Assembly: GCF_003627795.1 (NCBI RefSeq) | Contig: NZ_CP032685.1 | Location: forward strand, 124,001-188,000 | DNA: 64,000 nucleotides | Direction of reading: 5' to 3' | Source: Rhizobium sp. CCGE531 | Lineage (GTDB): Bacteria > Pseudomonadota > Alphaproteobacteria > Rhizobiales > Rhizobiaceae | Shown here: positions 18,832 to 27,132 of the stretch, in pieces | Layout of the letters: every line of letters begins with the position of its first letter | Numbering within the stretch: the first letter of the stretch is position 1 | The notes under the pieces: model-generated | The model's input: the letters and a program-made list of their open reading frames with translations, nothing else | What the model was told of the DNA's origin: nothing | Databases searched by the model: none | Made by a program: the position numbers and the translations under genes

Positions 18832-20328
18832 CTACTGCGCCCTTGCGCGGCGACCTTGCAGTGTCGTCCGCGCGAGGAAGAGGATCCTCTCCTTGCACAG
18901 GAGCAGGATAAGGCCCGAATAGGTGAGGCCGCCAACCAGGACTTCGCAGATGAGACGGGCTGCGAGGGGCTGGTCGTACAAGGCCGACGAGGTTGCCAGC
19001 ACCGCGACGAGCATGCCGAGATAGGCGGCTATGGGCCGCAGGAACTGGCCGAAATATTCGGCAATGCTGAGGCCGATCAATCGCGAGACCATCCACAGCG
19101 TCACCGGCCAGAGCATCAGCACGCCGACCATGAGCCCGAAGACGACAGTAGATACGCCGTATTTGTGAAGAAGGAGAACGGTGAGGATCGAGACGACGTT
19201 GCGCACCAGCTGATAATAGAACCACCAGTCGGACCTGCCCTGGCTCGTGATCAGGGAGGCCTGGATAACGCCGATGCCGGCCATCAGGCCGATCACGCAG
19301 AAGAAGCGAACCGGCCAGATGGCGGCGGCCCAATGCGGTCCGAAGATCAGGGGAATGGCATCGTCGGCAACGGCTGCAAGCCCCATGAAGGCCGGGAAGG
19401 ATACCAGCGAGCAACCGAAGGTCGCCATGAGGAAGGCTTCGCGCACCTTGTCCTTGTCGTGCTGCAGGGAGGAGAGCAGCACGTGGCTGACCGAGTTCAG
19501 CCCGCCTGCCAGGACATTGTTGAGCATCTCGTAGAGCCGCCGGGCGAAATTGTAGATACCGAGCGCCGCCGGGCTCACCAGCGTGCCGATGATCAGCTGG
19601 TCGAGGTTCATGGTCTGCAGGAAGCGGTTGCCCGAAGCGTAGATGCCGTAATGCAGCAATTCGCGCAGGCTCGAGAGCTTGATCCTGAAACCCGGCAGCC
19701 ATCTTGCGCCCCAGAATGCCGCGACGCAAGCGGCCGCGGGGGCCGCGATCTGGGCGATTGCAAGCGCCCAGAGGCCGAAACCGGCGAAGATCAGCGTGAG
19801 GCAGATGGATGCCGAGACGATCGTGGCGATCGCGGTCCGCGCCGCCGCCAGATGAAAGGACATCGTCCGGCCGATCAGGGCATTGGGGACGATGATCATC
19901 ATGTCGAAGAAGATTTTCAGCCCGATGATCAGCAGCAGGCCGACGATCTCGTCATGTCCTACCCAATGGGCAAGATGGGGTGAAAGCAGGAACAGCGCGG
20001 CATAGAGGATGGCCGCGGAGAGGAAGGACAGCCAGAAAACCGTATCGAGATGGCTTCGTCGAATGGATTTTTGCTGGATCAACGCTTCGCCGAAGGCCGT
20101 CGGCCCGAAGCCGGCGGTGAAGCTGACGATGGCGAAGGCGAGCGCGACCAGACCGAAATCCTGGGGTAGGAGGAAGCGGGACGTGACGATGAAGACCAGG
20201 CTGTTGAGCGCCGTCGGGATCATCGTGTCCAGCGCCGACCAGAAGGCGCCCCTCAAAGCGGCCCGCGATCGGTTTTCGCTCAGATGTTCAAAGACGATTT
20301 CATCCGCTTCGGAAATCAGCAAACGCAT
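18832..20328 (-). CDS. Polysaccharide flippase (Wzx/MOP-type)
   Basis: 498 residues with about twelve hydrophobic helices. A short hydrophilic N-terminus leads into LRGAFWSALDTMIPTALNSLVFIVTSRFLLPQDFGLVALA, the opening of oligosaccharide flippases in the MOP superfamily. The PQDFG motif and the GxQ-type ALIQQKSIRRSHLDTVFWLS segment match lipopolysaccharide/exopolysaccharide exporters such as WzxC. It probably moves lipid-linked sugar units across the inner membrane. It lies 95 bp upstream of the glycosyltransferase-like gene, suggesting a shared transcript. No polymerase or chain-length gene is in view. Confidence 0.85.
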   Translation of the reverse strand: MRLLISEADEIVFEHLSENRSRAALRGAFWSALDTMIPTALNSLVFIVTSRFLLPQDFGLVALAFAIVSFTAGFGPTAFGEALIQQKSIRRSHLDTVFWLSFLSAAILYAALFLLSPHLAHWVGHDEIVGLLLIIGLKIFFDMMIIVPNALIGRTMSFHLAAARTAIATIVSASICLTLIFAGFGLWALAIAQIAAPAAACVAAFWGARWLPGFRIKLSSLRELLHYGIYASGNRFLQTMNLDQLIIGTLVSPAALGIYNFARRLYEMLNNVLAGGLNSVSHVLLSSLQHDKDKVREAFLMATFGCSLVSFPAFMGLAAVADDAIPLIFGPHWAAAIWPVRFFCVIGLMAGIGVIQASLITSQGRSDWWFYYQLVRNVVSILTVLLLHKYGVSTVVFGLMVGVLMLWPVTLWMVSRLIGLSIAEYFGQFLRPIAAYLGMLVAVLATSSALYDQPLAARLICEVLVGGLTYSGLILLLCKERILFLARTTLQGRRARAQ

Positions 20329-20554
20329 ACCTCGTCGTCCAGATCTTCATCGGCGCCGGGATTCCGACGTCCACCAATTGCCGTGCCGCGATCGCCCGAT
20401 CGGCAGGACGGCTTACAGGATGCTTGATCTAGGCCAGCCCCTCGATTTGTCTAGGGACGATTGTTGCATTGCAACATTGCGTTGCCGAAAATGATCGCAC
20501 TATCGAGGCAAACGCGAAATCCGCCTCCTCCGGATGACCGAAAAAGCGCCATTG

Positions 20555-21184
20555 CTACTGTGCGGCGGAGCGGACCTGGGGCTCGTCCCATTCGATTTCG
20601 GGCGCCGCATCCAGCTCTTCTCGAGGTTCGTCCGTCACATAGAGATAGCCTTCGAGCATGTCGCAGGCACGTTCGCTGGCGCCGATCTTCGCTTCCGTTT
20701 CGCTAATTGCGGTCGCGATCGCCTTGATACGGGCGCGCAGCATGTGGCCGACCACATCCTTGCCGGGACGCTTGCCAAGCCGGTCGAGGTGGAGGCCGAT
20801 GCGGCTGGAATGCCGCTCAAGCTCGCTCTTGCTGAAATTTGCCTTGCGAATTTCTTCGAGAAGGCTGGCGCGCATCTTGGCGACCGGGTCGAAGGTTCCC
20901 GGTTCGCGCTCGTCCAGCACCATCTCGGTAATAAGTTTTTCGATGGCGACCAGCGCCTGCAGGTCGACGGCGTCGGTCAACTCCACATCGTAGCCGGTAT
21001 CGTCGAACACTTTGCGGCGCACGGGATCGAGAAGCAGTTCGTAGGCTTTCTGCAGCTTGGCAAAAGCCTCAGTGTCGCCGCCGGAATCCGGATGAGCCGC
21101 CTTCGCGCGCTTGCGATAAGCCGCCTTGATCTGCTCTTCCTTCGCATCGCGCGCAACGCCGAGAATATCGTATGGATCCGTCAC
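20555..21184 (-). CDS. J-domain (DnaJ-like) protein
   Basis: 209 residues. Residues 3-70 form a J domain: DPYDILGVARDAKEEQIKAAYRKRAKAAHPD, with the HPD motif at 31-33 that stimulates DnaK ATPase, then FAKLQKAYELLLDPVRRKVFDD. No Gly/Phe region, zinc fingers or substrate-binding domains follow; instead there is a helical ~140-residue C-terminal region of no known family. It is therefore a type III J-protein, probably directing DnaK to a specific client. The start codon is GTG with GGAG upstream. Isolated gene. Confidence 0.85.
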   Translation of the reverse strand: MTDPYDILGVARDAKEEQIKAAYRKRAKAAHPDSGGDTEAFAKLQKAYELLLDPVRRKVFDDTGYDVELTDAVDLQALVAIEKLITEMVLDEREPGTFDPVAKMRASLLEEIRKANFSKSELERHSSRIGLHLDRLGKRPGKDVVGHMLRARIKAIATAISETEAKIGASERACDMLEGYLYVTDEPREELDAAPEIEWDEPQVRSAAQ

Positions 21185-21527
21185 TCCAACTCCTGCCGCC
21201 GCTTATTCCTGTTTCGAGGCCCTAGCCGCTGATCTTGCCGGCGGGGTTTAAACTTGCCGCCCGCCTGTTTCAACCGGCCCCGGCGCTATTTGTACCATCA
21301 GAAAGGCAGAGTTTGGACAAAAAGAGTCCTATGTCAAAGCCGAGCCGCCTCTTCTGTGGAAATACGGCATCTCAGATCGTTGGGTCGAAGAAGGCGACTT
21401 CCTGCCCTTGAAAGCCGGGACGCTGGCTACGACAGGTCTCGCGGAGCGCCAGGGATTGCTGGTGACGCAACGGCAATCGGCCCGCTCCCTGGAAGGAAGC
21501 GGGCCGATCAAAGAATGTTTCAGATTT
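21185..21527. other. Intergenic region between degP-like and J-domain genes
   Basis: No gene is supported in these 343 bp. Overlapping short frames on the plus strand lack family motifs and a ribosome-binding site. The only clear structure is the terminator-like hairpin at 21476-21508; the J-domain gene promoter should lie near 21190-21260. Confidence 0.4.
21476..21508 (-). terminator. Hairpin after the DegP-type protease gene
   Basis: ATCGGCCCGCT (21476-21486) and AGCGGGCCGAT (21498-21508) form a perfect 11-bp stem with an 11-nt centre that can pair further. It lies 20 bp beyond the protease stop. A T-tract is weak on the minus strand. Confidence 0.65.
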
Positions 21528-23030
21528 TCAAGCGGCCGAGAACGGCACGGCGACGAAGGTCTTGTTGCCGTCGCGCTCGATCAGGAGCAGCACGGACTTG
21601 CGGCCATCCTTGCCGGCCTTGGCGACGGCCGTCTGTACCTCATGGGCATTGCGGACCGGCTGATCGTTGACCGAGACGATGATGTCGCCGGTCTGGATGC
21701 CGGCTGCGGCAGCCGATTTTTCCGGATTGACGCTGGCAACGACGGCGCCCTCGACGCCATGCGGCAGGTTCAACTGTTCGCGGACATCGGGTGTGAGGTT
21801 GGCAAGACCGACACCGATGCTCGGCTGGTTGGAGGGCTGCACCTTGCCGTCACCTTGGTCGTTGGCTGCCTGCTTGCTGTCGTCATTGCCGCCGATGGTG
21901 ACGTTGACGTCCATGCTCTTGCCATCGCGCCACAGCGTGACCGAACGCTTGTCGCCGGGCGAGAGATCGGCGACCAGTCGCGAAAGGTCCTTCGGTGTCT
22001 TGACGGCCTCGTTGCCGACGGCGGTGACGATATCGCCGCTCTTGATGCCGGCGCGGCCGGCCGGCGTGCCCTCATTGACGCTGGCGACAAGCGCACCCTG
22101 GCTCTGCGAGAGGCCCATGGCGTTGGCGACATCGGAAGTCACGGGCTGGATCGCGACGCCGAGATAGCCGTGATCGATCGAACCGTTCTTTTCCAGCTTG
22201 GCGACGATCGCCTTGGCTTCATCGGAGGGGATGGCAAAGCCGACGCCGACACTGCCGCCGTTCGGGGAATAGATGGCGGTGTTGATGCCTACGACATTGC
22301 CTTCGCGGTCGACCAGCGGTCCGCCTGAATTGCCGTGGTTGATCGGCGCGTCGATCTGGATGAAGTCGTCATAGGGGCCGCTGTGCAGGTCGCGGCCACG
22401 GGCCGAGACGATGCCGGCGGTGACGGTCGTGCCGATACCGAATGGGTTGCCGATAGCGAGAATCTGGTCGCCGAGCTTCAGCTTGTCGGAATCACCCCAG
22501 GCGATGGTTGCAAGCGGCTTCGGGGCCTGGATCTTCAGGACCGCAAGGTCGGACTTGGCGTCGGCGCCGAGCAGCTTGGCGGGCAGTTCGGTGCCGTCAT
22601 CAAGCGTGACCTTGATGTCGACGGCGTTCTGGATGACATGGTTGTTGGTAACGATGACGCCATCGGGGCTGATGATGAAGCCGGAACCGAGCGCCATGGC
22701 GCGCTGGCTCTGCTGCTGGTGCGGCGTCTGCTTCGGGAAGGGGATGCCCTGATTTTCGAAAAATTTGCGGAACTGTTCGTCCATCGGCGAATTGCTGCCG
22801 TCGGCGCTGGTATCGGTCGCCTTCATCGTGGTGGTGACGGTAACGACAGCCGGCTTGTCGGCATCGACGATGGGAGCGAAAGAGCCGCCGGGCGCAATGA
22901 TGCCGGCAGGCTCGGCTGCAGCGGCAACGGTAGCGGACGTGCTGAAGGCAAAAGGCAATGCGCCGGCGCCGGCGATGATGGCGGCGCCTACAATGGCGGC
23001 AGTGCGATGCTTGTAGAGAAGAGATGACAT
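21528..23030 (-). CDS. DegP/HtrA-type periplasmic serine protease
   Basis: 500 residues. A signal region (residues 1-40) is followed by a trypsin-like domain with triad His131 (TNNHVI), Asp161 (SDLAVLK) and Ser235 (GNSGGP). Two PDZ domains follow: the first begins near GYLGVAIQPV, the second near PSIGVGLANLTP, with Gly-hydrophobic peptide-binding loops. A Gln/Asn-rich linker separates them. This is the normal Do-family layout for degrading misfolded envelope proteins. AAGGGA lies about 9 nt upstream of the start. Monocistronic by context, with an AT-rich upstream region. Confidence 0.94.
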   Translation of the reverse strand: MSSLLYKHRTAAIVGAAIIAGAGALPFAFSTSATVAAAAEPAGIIAPGGSFAPIVDADKPAVVTVTTTMKATDTSADGSNSPMDEQFRKFFENQGIPFPKQTPHQQQSQRAMALGSGFIISPDGVIVTNNHVIQNAVDIKVTLDDGTELPAKLLGADAKSDLAVLKIQAPKPLATIAWGDSDKLKLGDQILAIGNPFGIGTTVTAGIVSARGRDLHSGPYDDFIQIDAPINHGNSGGPLVDREGNVVGINTAIYSPNGGSVGVGFAIPSDEAKAIVAKLEKNGSIDHGYLGVAIQPVTSDVANAMGLSQSQGALVASVNEGTPAGRAGIKSGDIVTAVGNEAVKTPKDLSRLVADLSPGDKRSVTLWRDGKSMDVNVTIGGNDDSKQAANDQGDGKVQPSNQPSIGVGLANLTPDVREQLNLPHGVEGAVVASVNPEKSAAAAGIQTGDIIVSVNDQPVRNAHEVQTAVAKAGKDGRKSVLLLIERDGNKTFVAVPFSAA

Positions 23031-23291
23031 GGCAAATGTCCCTTGCGAGATCGTTGGCGAATTGGCGTCTTGTCCATGTCCGGGACAGGCGTCGGATGGG
23101 GCCGCGTCAATTCGTTCCGAGAGCCTCTGCTTCTCTTTACTACGGGAGGCAAAGTATAAATCTGAATTGGCGCTAATGAGTAATATGATCAGCCAATTGA
23201 ATTTTACAAATTAAATATTGATCATGTTTTTATTGCAAAAATTTAAGATATTACATGAATTTAATGTTGTTCGGCCGGAATTTTTCCACAT

Positions 23292-23946
23292 TTAGCTTTG
23301 TAGTACCGGCCATCTCTTGAGGGCTTCTGCTCCAAGTTCCGTCAGGGCATAAATGCCGCGGTCGATGCGCTCGAACCAGCCATAGACGTTATCTCTCAGA
23401 ATTTGCGGCGCCTTCGGCGCCGCTTCGCGCATATCCTTGGGGCGTTGCATGCCGTTTTCGATCGCCGCCGCGCAGGCAAGCGCCTGTTGCCGGTAGGCTG
23501 TCATGATCGGCTTGCGCGTGCTGCCGCCAAGGGCCGGGTCGCCCTTTCGCCGGCGATGTTCTTCGACAAGGCGAGACCTGCGCCGCGCATTCTTGCGGGG
23601 CATCGGCGCGACGGGGCTGACGATGATGTCGACAACATCGCCGTCCGATACGGCGAGCATGCCGAAGCCCAGCCTGCGGCAAAGATCGCGAAAACGGCGA
23701 TCGGCGTCGCGGCCCTTGCCCTTTGCCGAGACGCGGGCGGCGATCCAGACCTCGTCGCTTGCGGCGGCCCGATCGACGGCCTGCAGGATGAGCTCGAGAT
23801 TGAAACTCATCTTCAGCTCGCAGATGACGACGACGGGCGGTTCGCTGTCATTCAATCCCACGAGGTCGCAGCCGCCGATTTCGCCTTTCACGGCATAGCC
23901 GGCCGCTTCGAGAAATGACTTGATCGGGAGATAGAGCGCCGTTTCC
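23292..23946 (-). CDS. DUF2161 PD-(D/E)XK nuclease-fold protein
   Basis: 218 residues; the initiator appears to be TTG at 23946-23948, with GGAGG 5 nt upstream. The N-terminal part starts with METALYLPIKSFLEAAGYAV. Asp28 in GGCDLVGL and Glu44/Lys46 in VICELKMSF form the metal-binding PD-(D/E)XK pattern; DUF2161 is annotated as a putative phosphodiesterase of this fold. The C-terminal half (residues ~125-218) is basic and ends in a winged-helix-like YGWFERIDRGIYALTELG segment. Function unknown, possibly nucleic-acid processing. It lies 33 bp downstream of a LysR gene in the same direction. Confidence 0.8.
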
Positions 23947-23981
23947 AAATCCGCCTCCGGCCTTTGAATATCCGGCTACTT

Positions 23982-24878
23982 CTATCCGATTCGGTTAACC
24001 AGAAAGTCGATAAAGGCGCGGATGCGGGCGGCCAGATGTTCGTGTCCGGCATAGACGGCATGGATATGCTCGATGTCTTCCGGATTGAAGTCTTCGAGAA
24101 CGGGCACGAGCCTGCCGGCATCGAGATCCGGCTGGACGTGGAATTGGCCGATGCGGGCAAGGCCCATCCCCGCAACGCAAAGGCTGCGAACGGTCGGGCC
24201 GTTGTTTGCCTGGAGGTTGCCCTCAACGGTTTTCACGAAATGGGCGCCGCTCTTCGGATCGCGAAAGGGCCAGCCTTCGGCGGTCGGGCGAAAGTTGAAA
24301 GTCAGGCAGTTGTGACGATCGAGTTCGTCCGGCGTTGCCGGCAGGCCGTTTTGCTCGATGTAGGAGGGTGCCGCGACGATGACGCGGCGGCTGTCCATCA
24401 GTTTGCGGGCTTTGAGCGAACTATCCCGCAAGACGCCGGCGCGGATGGCGACATCGGCTCGCTCGCCGACGATATCGATGACGCTGTCGGTCAAGGAGAT
24501 GTCGAGTTCGATCTCGGGATAGCGCTTCAGAAAATCGGGCATGATCGGCACCAGGCAGCAGACCCCGAAGGCGACGGAGGCGCTGACGCGCAGCGGGCCG
24601 CGTGGCACCGTGGCGCCGCCTGATGCCACGATCCGCTCCGCTTCCTGAATATCGGCCAGGATCGTTCGCGCCTTTTCGAGATAGATTTCTCCCTCGGGCG
24701 TCAATTGCAGCGAGCGGGTGGTGCGTACCAGAAGGCGGGTGCCCAGCCGCTCTTCCAGCCGGGTGATGAGCTTGCTGACGGCCGAGGGCGAAAGGCGCAG
24801 CCGGCGGCCAACCGCGGAAAAGCTGCTCAGCGCAGCCACCTGAACGAAGACATCCATTTCGCCGGCGCGATTGTCCAT
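23982..24878 (-). CDS. LysR-family transcriptional regulator
   Basis: 298 residues from ATG at 24876-24878; a TTG two codons earlier is possible. The helix-turn-helix segment includes VQVAALSSFSAVGRRLRL and SPSAVSKLITRLEERLG, typical LysR. The segment LLVRTTRSLQLTPEGEIYLE follows. The effector domain is complete, and its closing GxGLARIGQFHVQPDLDAGRLVPVLEDF is typical of DsdA/AraC-effector-like LysR members that control small efflux/reductase units. It is divergent from the MFS transporter and aldo/keto reductase genes, which it probably controls. The gap contains TTGAATTCAA (24894-24903), a perfect palindrome. Confidence 0.86.
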   Translation of the reverse strand: MDNRAGEMDVFVQVAALSSFSAVGRRLRLSPSAVSKLITRLEERLGTRLLVRTTRSLQLTPEGEIYLEKARTILADIQEAERIVASGGATVPRGPLRVSASVAFGVCCLVPIMPDFLKRYPEIELDISLTDSVIDIVGERADVAIRAGVLRDSSLKARKLMDSRRVIVAAPSYIEQNGLPATPDELDRHNCLTFNFRPTAEGWPFRDPKSGAHFVKTVEGNLQANNGPTVRSLCVAGMGLARIGQFHVQPDLDAGRLVPVLEDFNPEDIEHIHAVYAGHEHLAARIRAFIDFLVNRIG

Positions 24879-24893
24879 TTGCAACCCATTCTT

Positions 24894-24903
24894 TTGAATT
24901 CAA
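24894..24903. promoter_or_regulatory. Palindrome in the LysR-MFS gap
   Basis: TTGAATTCAA is a perfect 10-bp palindrome 15 bp upstream of the LysR start in a 142-bp AT-rich gap between divergent genes. It is a candidate regulator site, supported by position only. Confidence 0.35.
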
Positions 24904-25020
24904 TTCACAAGTGTTGAGTTGATATAGCTGATTATCGTTTGAATGTCGCGACGCCATATTCTTCCCGAACAAGAACTCGCGCATCCGGACCTGTCGGATG
25001 CCATTTGATCGGGTGATCTC

Positions 25021-26214
25021 ATGCCTCTCGCTTTGTTTGCCTTGACGATCGCTGCCTATGCGATCGGGACAACCGAATTCGTCATCGTCGGTCTTTTGCC
25101 CACCGTGGCGAGCGACCTCCATATCAACCTGCCGCTCGCCGGTCTCATCGTCAGCGTCTATGCGCTCGGCGTCACTTTCGGCGCGCCGATCCTGACCGCG
25201 CTCACCGGCCGCATCGAGCGCAAGCCGCTGCTGCTTGGCCTGATGGCGCTGTTCATCGTCGGCAACGGCATGGCCGCCTTGAGCCCTGGCTATGCGCCGC
25301 TGCTCGTCGCACGCGTGCTTTCGGCCTTTGCCCATGGCGTGTTCTTTTCTGTAGGATCCACCATTGCCGCCGATCTCGTCCCGGAAAACCGCCGCGCTTC
25401 CGCGATCGCCATGATGTTCATGGGCCTGACCGTTGCCATCGTCACAGGCGTTCCCCTTGGCACCTTCATCGGCCAGACCTTCGGCTGGCGCGCGACCTTC
25501 GCGGCCGTCGCGGGCCTCGGCATCGTTGCCTTTGCCGCCATCCTGCTGCTTCTGCCGTCCAGCCTGAAGAAGGCGCCGCCGACAAGCATCGGTGAACAGG
25601 TCCGCGTGCTTGCGAGCGGCCGGTTGCTAATCGTCTTCGCCATGACGGCGCTCGGCTATGGCGGCACCTTCGTCGCCTTCACCTTCCTTGCCTCGATCCT
25701 GCAGGAAGTCACCGGCTTTGCCGCCTCCGCCGTCAGCCTCATCCTCGTGCTCTACGGTATCGCCATTGCCATCGGCAATGTCGTGGGTGGTCGCCTCGCC
25801 AATGGCAATCCGGTCCGTGCATTGACGTGGCTCTTCGTCGCCCAGGCTGTCGTGCTTGCCCTCTTCAGCTTTACGGCCGTCTCGCCCTGGCTTGCCATCC
25901 CGACGCTTGCAGCGCTTGGTTTCCTGTCCTTCGCCAACGTGCCCGGCCTGCAGCTCTATGTCGTCCAGCTCGCCCGAGAGGTTCGCCCCGCCGCCGTCGA
26001 TGTCGCCTCGGCGCTCAATATCGCCGCCTTCAATCTCGGTATTGCCGCCGGCGCCTGGATCGGCGGGCTGGTGGTCGAATCCTCCCTTGGCCTTGGCGCC
26101 ACACCCTGGGTCGGCGCGATCCTTGTCGTCGCTGCCCTGGTGCTCACCCTGTGGAGCGGCGCGCTCGACCGCCGCTCGGCTTCCACGGCACAGGCCGTCT
26201 CCCGCGCCGCCTGA
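25021..26214 (+). CDS. MFS transporter, DHA1-type (AraJ-like)
   Basis: 397 residues with twelve predicted membrane helices. It begins MPLALFALTIAAYAIGTTEF VIVGLLP, the opening seen in AraJ-like drug:proton antiporters, and has the MFS motif A equivalent ALTGRIERKPLLL after helix 2 and GVPLGTFIGQTFGWRATF (motif C). It likely exports a small toxic or sugar-like compound from the cytoplasm with proton exchange. It lies 28 bp before the aldo/keto reductase, and both are divergent from a LysR regulator. Substrate is unknown. Confidence 0.88.
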   Translation: MPLALFALTIAAYAIGTTEFVIVGLLPTVASDLHINLPLAGLIVSVYALGVTFGAPILTALTGRIERKPLLLGLMALFIVGNGMAALSPGYAPLLVARVLSAFAHGVFFSVGSTIAADLVPENRRASAIAMMFMGLTVAIVTGVPLGTFIGQTFGWRATFAAVAGLGIVAFAAILLLLPSSLKKAPPTSIGEQVRVLASGRLLIVFAMTALGYGGTFVAFTFLASILQEVTGFAASAVSLILVLYGIAIAIGNVVGGRLANGNPVRALTWLFVAQAVVLALFSFTAVSPWLAIPTLAALGFLSFANVPGLQLYVVQLAREVRPAAVDVASALNIAAFNLGIAAGAWIGGLVVESSLGLGATPWVGAILVVAALVLTLWSGALDRRSASTAQAVSRAA

Positions 26215-26242
26215 TCAAACCCTGCAATCGAAAGGATCATTC

Positions 26243-27073
26243 ATGAAAATCGTCAGCGCCAATAGCGCATCCATTCCCGCCCTTGGTTTCGGCACGTTCC
26301 GCATGCCGGGCTCCGACACCGAACGCATGGTCGCGCATGTTCTGGGCAATGGCTACCGTCACATCGATACCGCCCAGATCTATGGCAACGAGGCCGAAGT
26401 CGGCGATGGCATCCTGCGCTCCGGCATTACCCGCGTCGATCTGTTCCTGACGACAAAAGTCTGGGTTGAAAACTATCGGCACGATGCGTTCATTGCCTCG
26501 GTCGACGAAAGCCTGAAGAAGCTGAAGACCGACTATGTCGACCTCCTGCTGCTGCACTGGCCGAACGACACCGTGCCGCTGGCCGAGCAGATCGGCGCAC
26601 TGAATGAGGTCGCAAAGGCCGGCAAGGTCCGCCATATCGGCGTTTCCAACTTCAATCGGGCCCTGATGCACGAGGCGGTTCGCCTCAGCGACCTGCCGCT
26701 CGTTACCAACCAGGTCGAATATCATCCCTATCTCGACCAGTCGCCCGTCATTAAGACCGCCGCCGGCCTCGGCATGTCGGTAACTGCCTATTACGCCATG
26801 GCGGATGGCAAGGTGCTTTCCGATCCGGTGCTGAAGGACATTGCCGGTCGGCATGGCAAATCGATCGCTCAGATCGTTCTGCGCTGGATCGTGCAGCAGG
26901 GGCTGATCGTCCTTTCGAAGACGGTGTCGGAAGCCCGCGCAGCGGAAAATGCCGCCATCTTCGACTTCGCGCTTTCGCAGGAGGAAATGGCTGAAATCCA
27001 CGCTCTCGCGCAGCCGAGCGGCCGCATCGTCAGCCCCGACGGCCTGGCGCCGATCTGGGATGAAGCGGCCTGA
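26243..27073 (+). CDS. Aldo/keto reductase (2,5-diketogluconate reductase group)
   Basis: 276 residues, normal length for AKR5-type reductases. The catalytic tetrad is intact: Asp42 and Tyr47 in YRHIDTAQIYGNE, Lys72 in TTKVW, His105 in LLHWP. KTVSEARAAENAAIFDF near the end is the NADPH adenine-binding region. It reduces small aldehydes or ketones with NADPH in the cytosol; the DkgB-like group handles methylglyoxal and diketogluconate. AAAGGA lies 9 nt before the ATG. It lies 28 bp after the MFS gene, ending this small unit at a strong terminator. Confidence 0.92.
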   Translation: MKIVSANSASIPALGFGTFRMPGSDTERMVAHVLGNGYRHIDTAQIYGNEAEVGDGILRSGITRVDLFLTTKVWVENYRHDAFIASVDESLKKLKTDYVDLLLLHWPNDTVPLAEQIGALNEVAKAGKVRHIGVSNFNRALMHEAVRLSDLPLVTNQVEYHPYLDQSPVIKTAAGLGMSVTAYYAMADGKVLSDPVLKDIAGRHGKSIAQIVLRWIVQQGLIVLSKTVSEARAAENAAIFDFALSQEEMAEIHALAQPSGRIVSPDGLAPIWDEAA

Positions 27074-27094
27074 CGTTGACAATCCAACAAATAG

Positions 27095-27119
27095 GGGAGC
27101 CGCTTAGCGGCTCCCTTTT
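27095..27119 (+). terminator. Strong rho-independent terminator
   Basis: GGGAGCCGC (27095-27103) and GCGGCTCCC (27107-27115) form a perfect 9-bp stem with TTA loop and are followed by TTTT. It ends the MFS/reductase unit and sits just downstream of the convergent GH94-like gene, possibly acting in both directions. Confidence 0.88.
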
Positions 27120-27132
27120 GGCGTTTGATAGC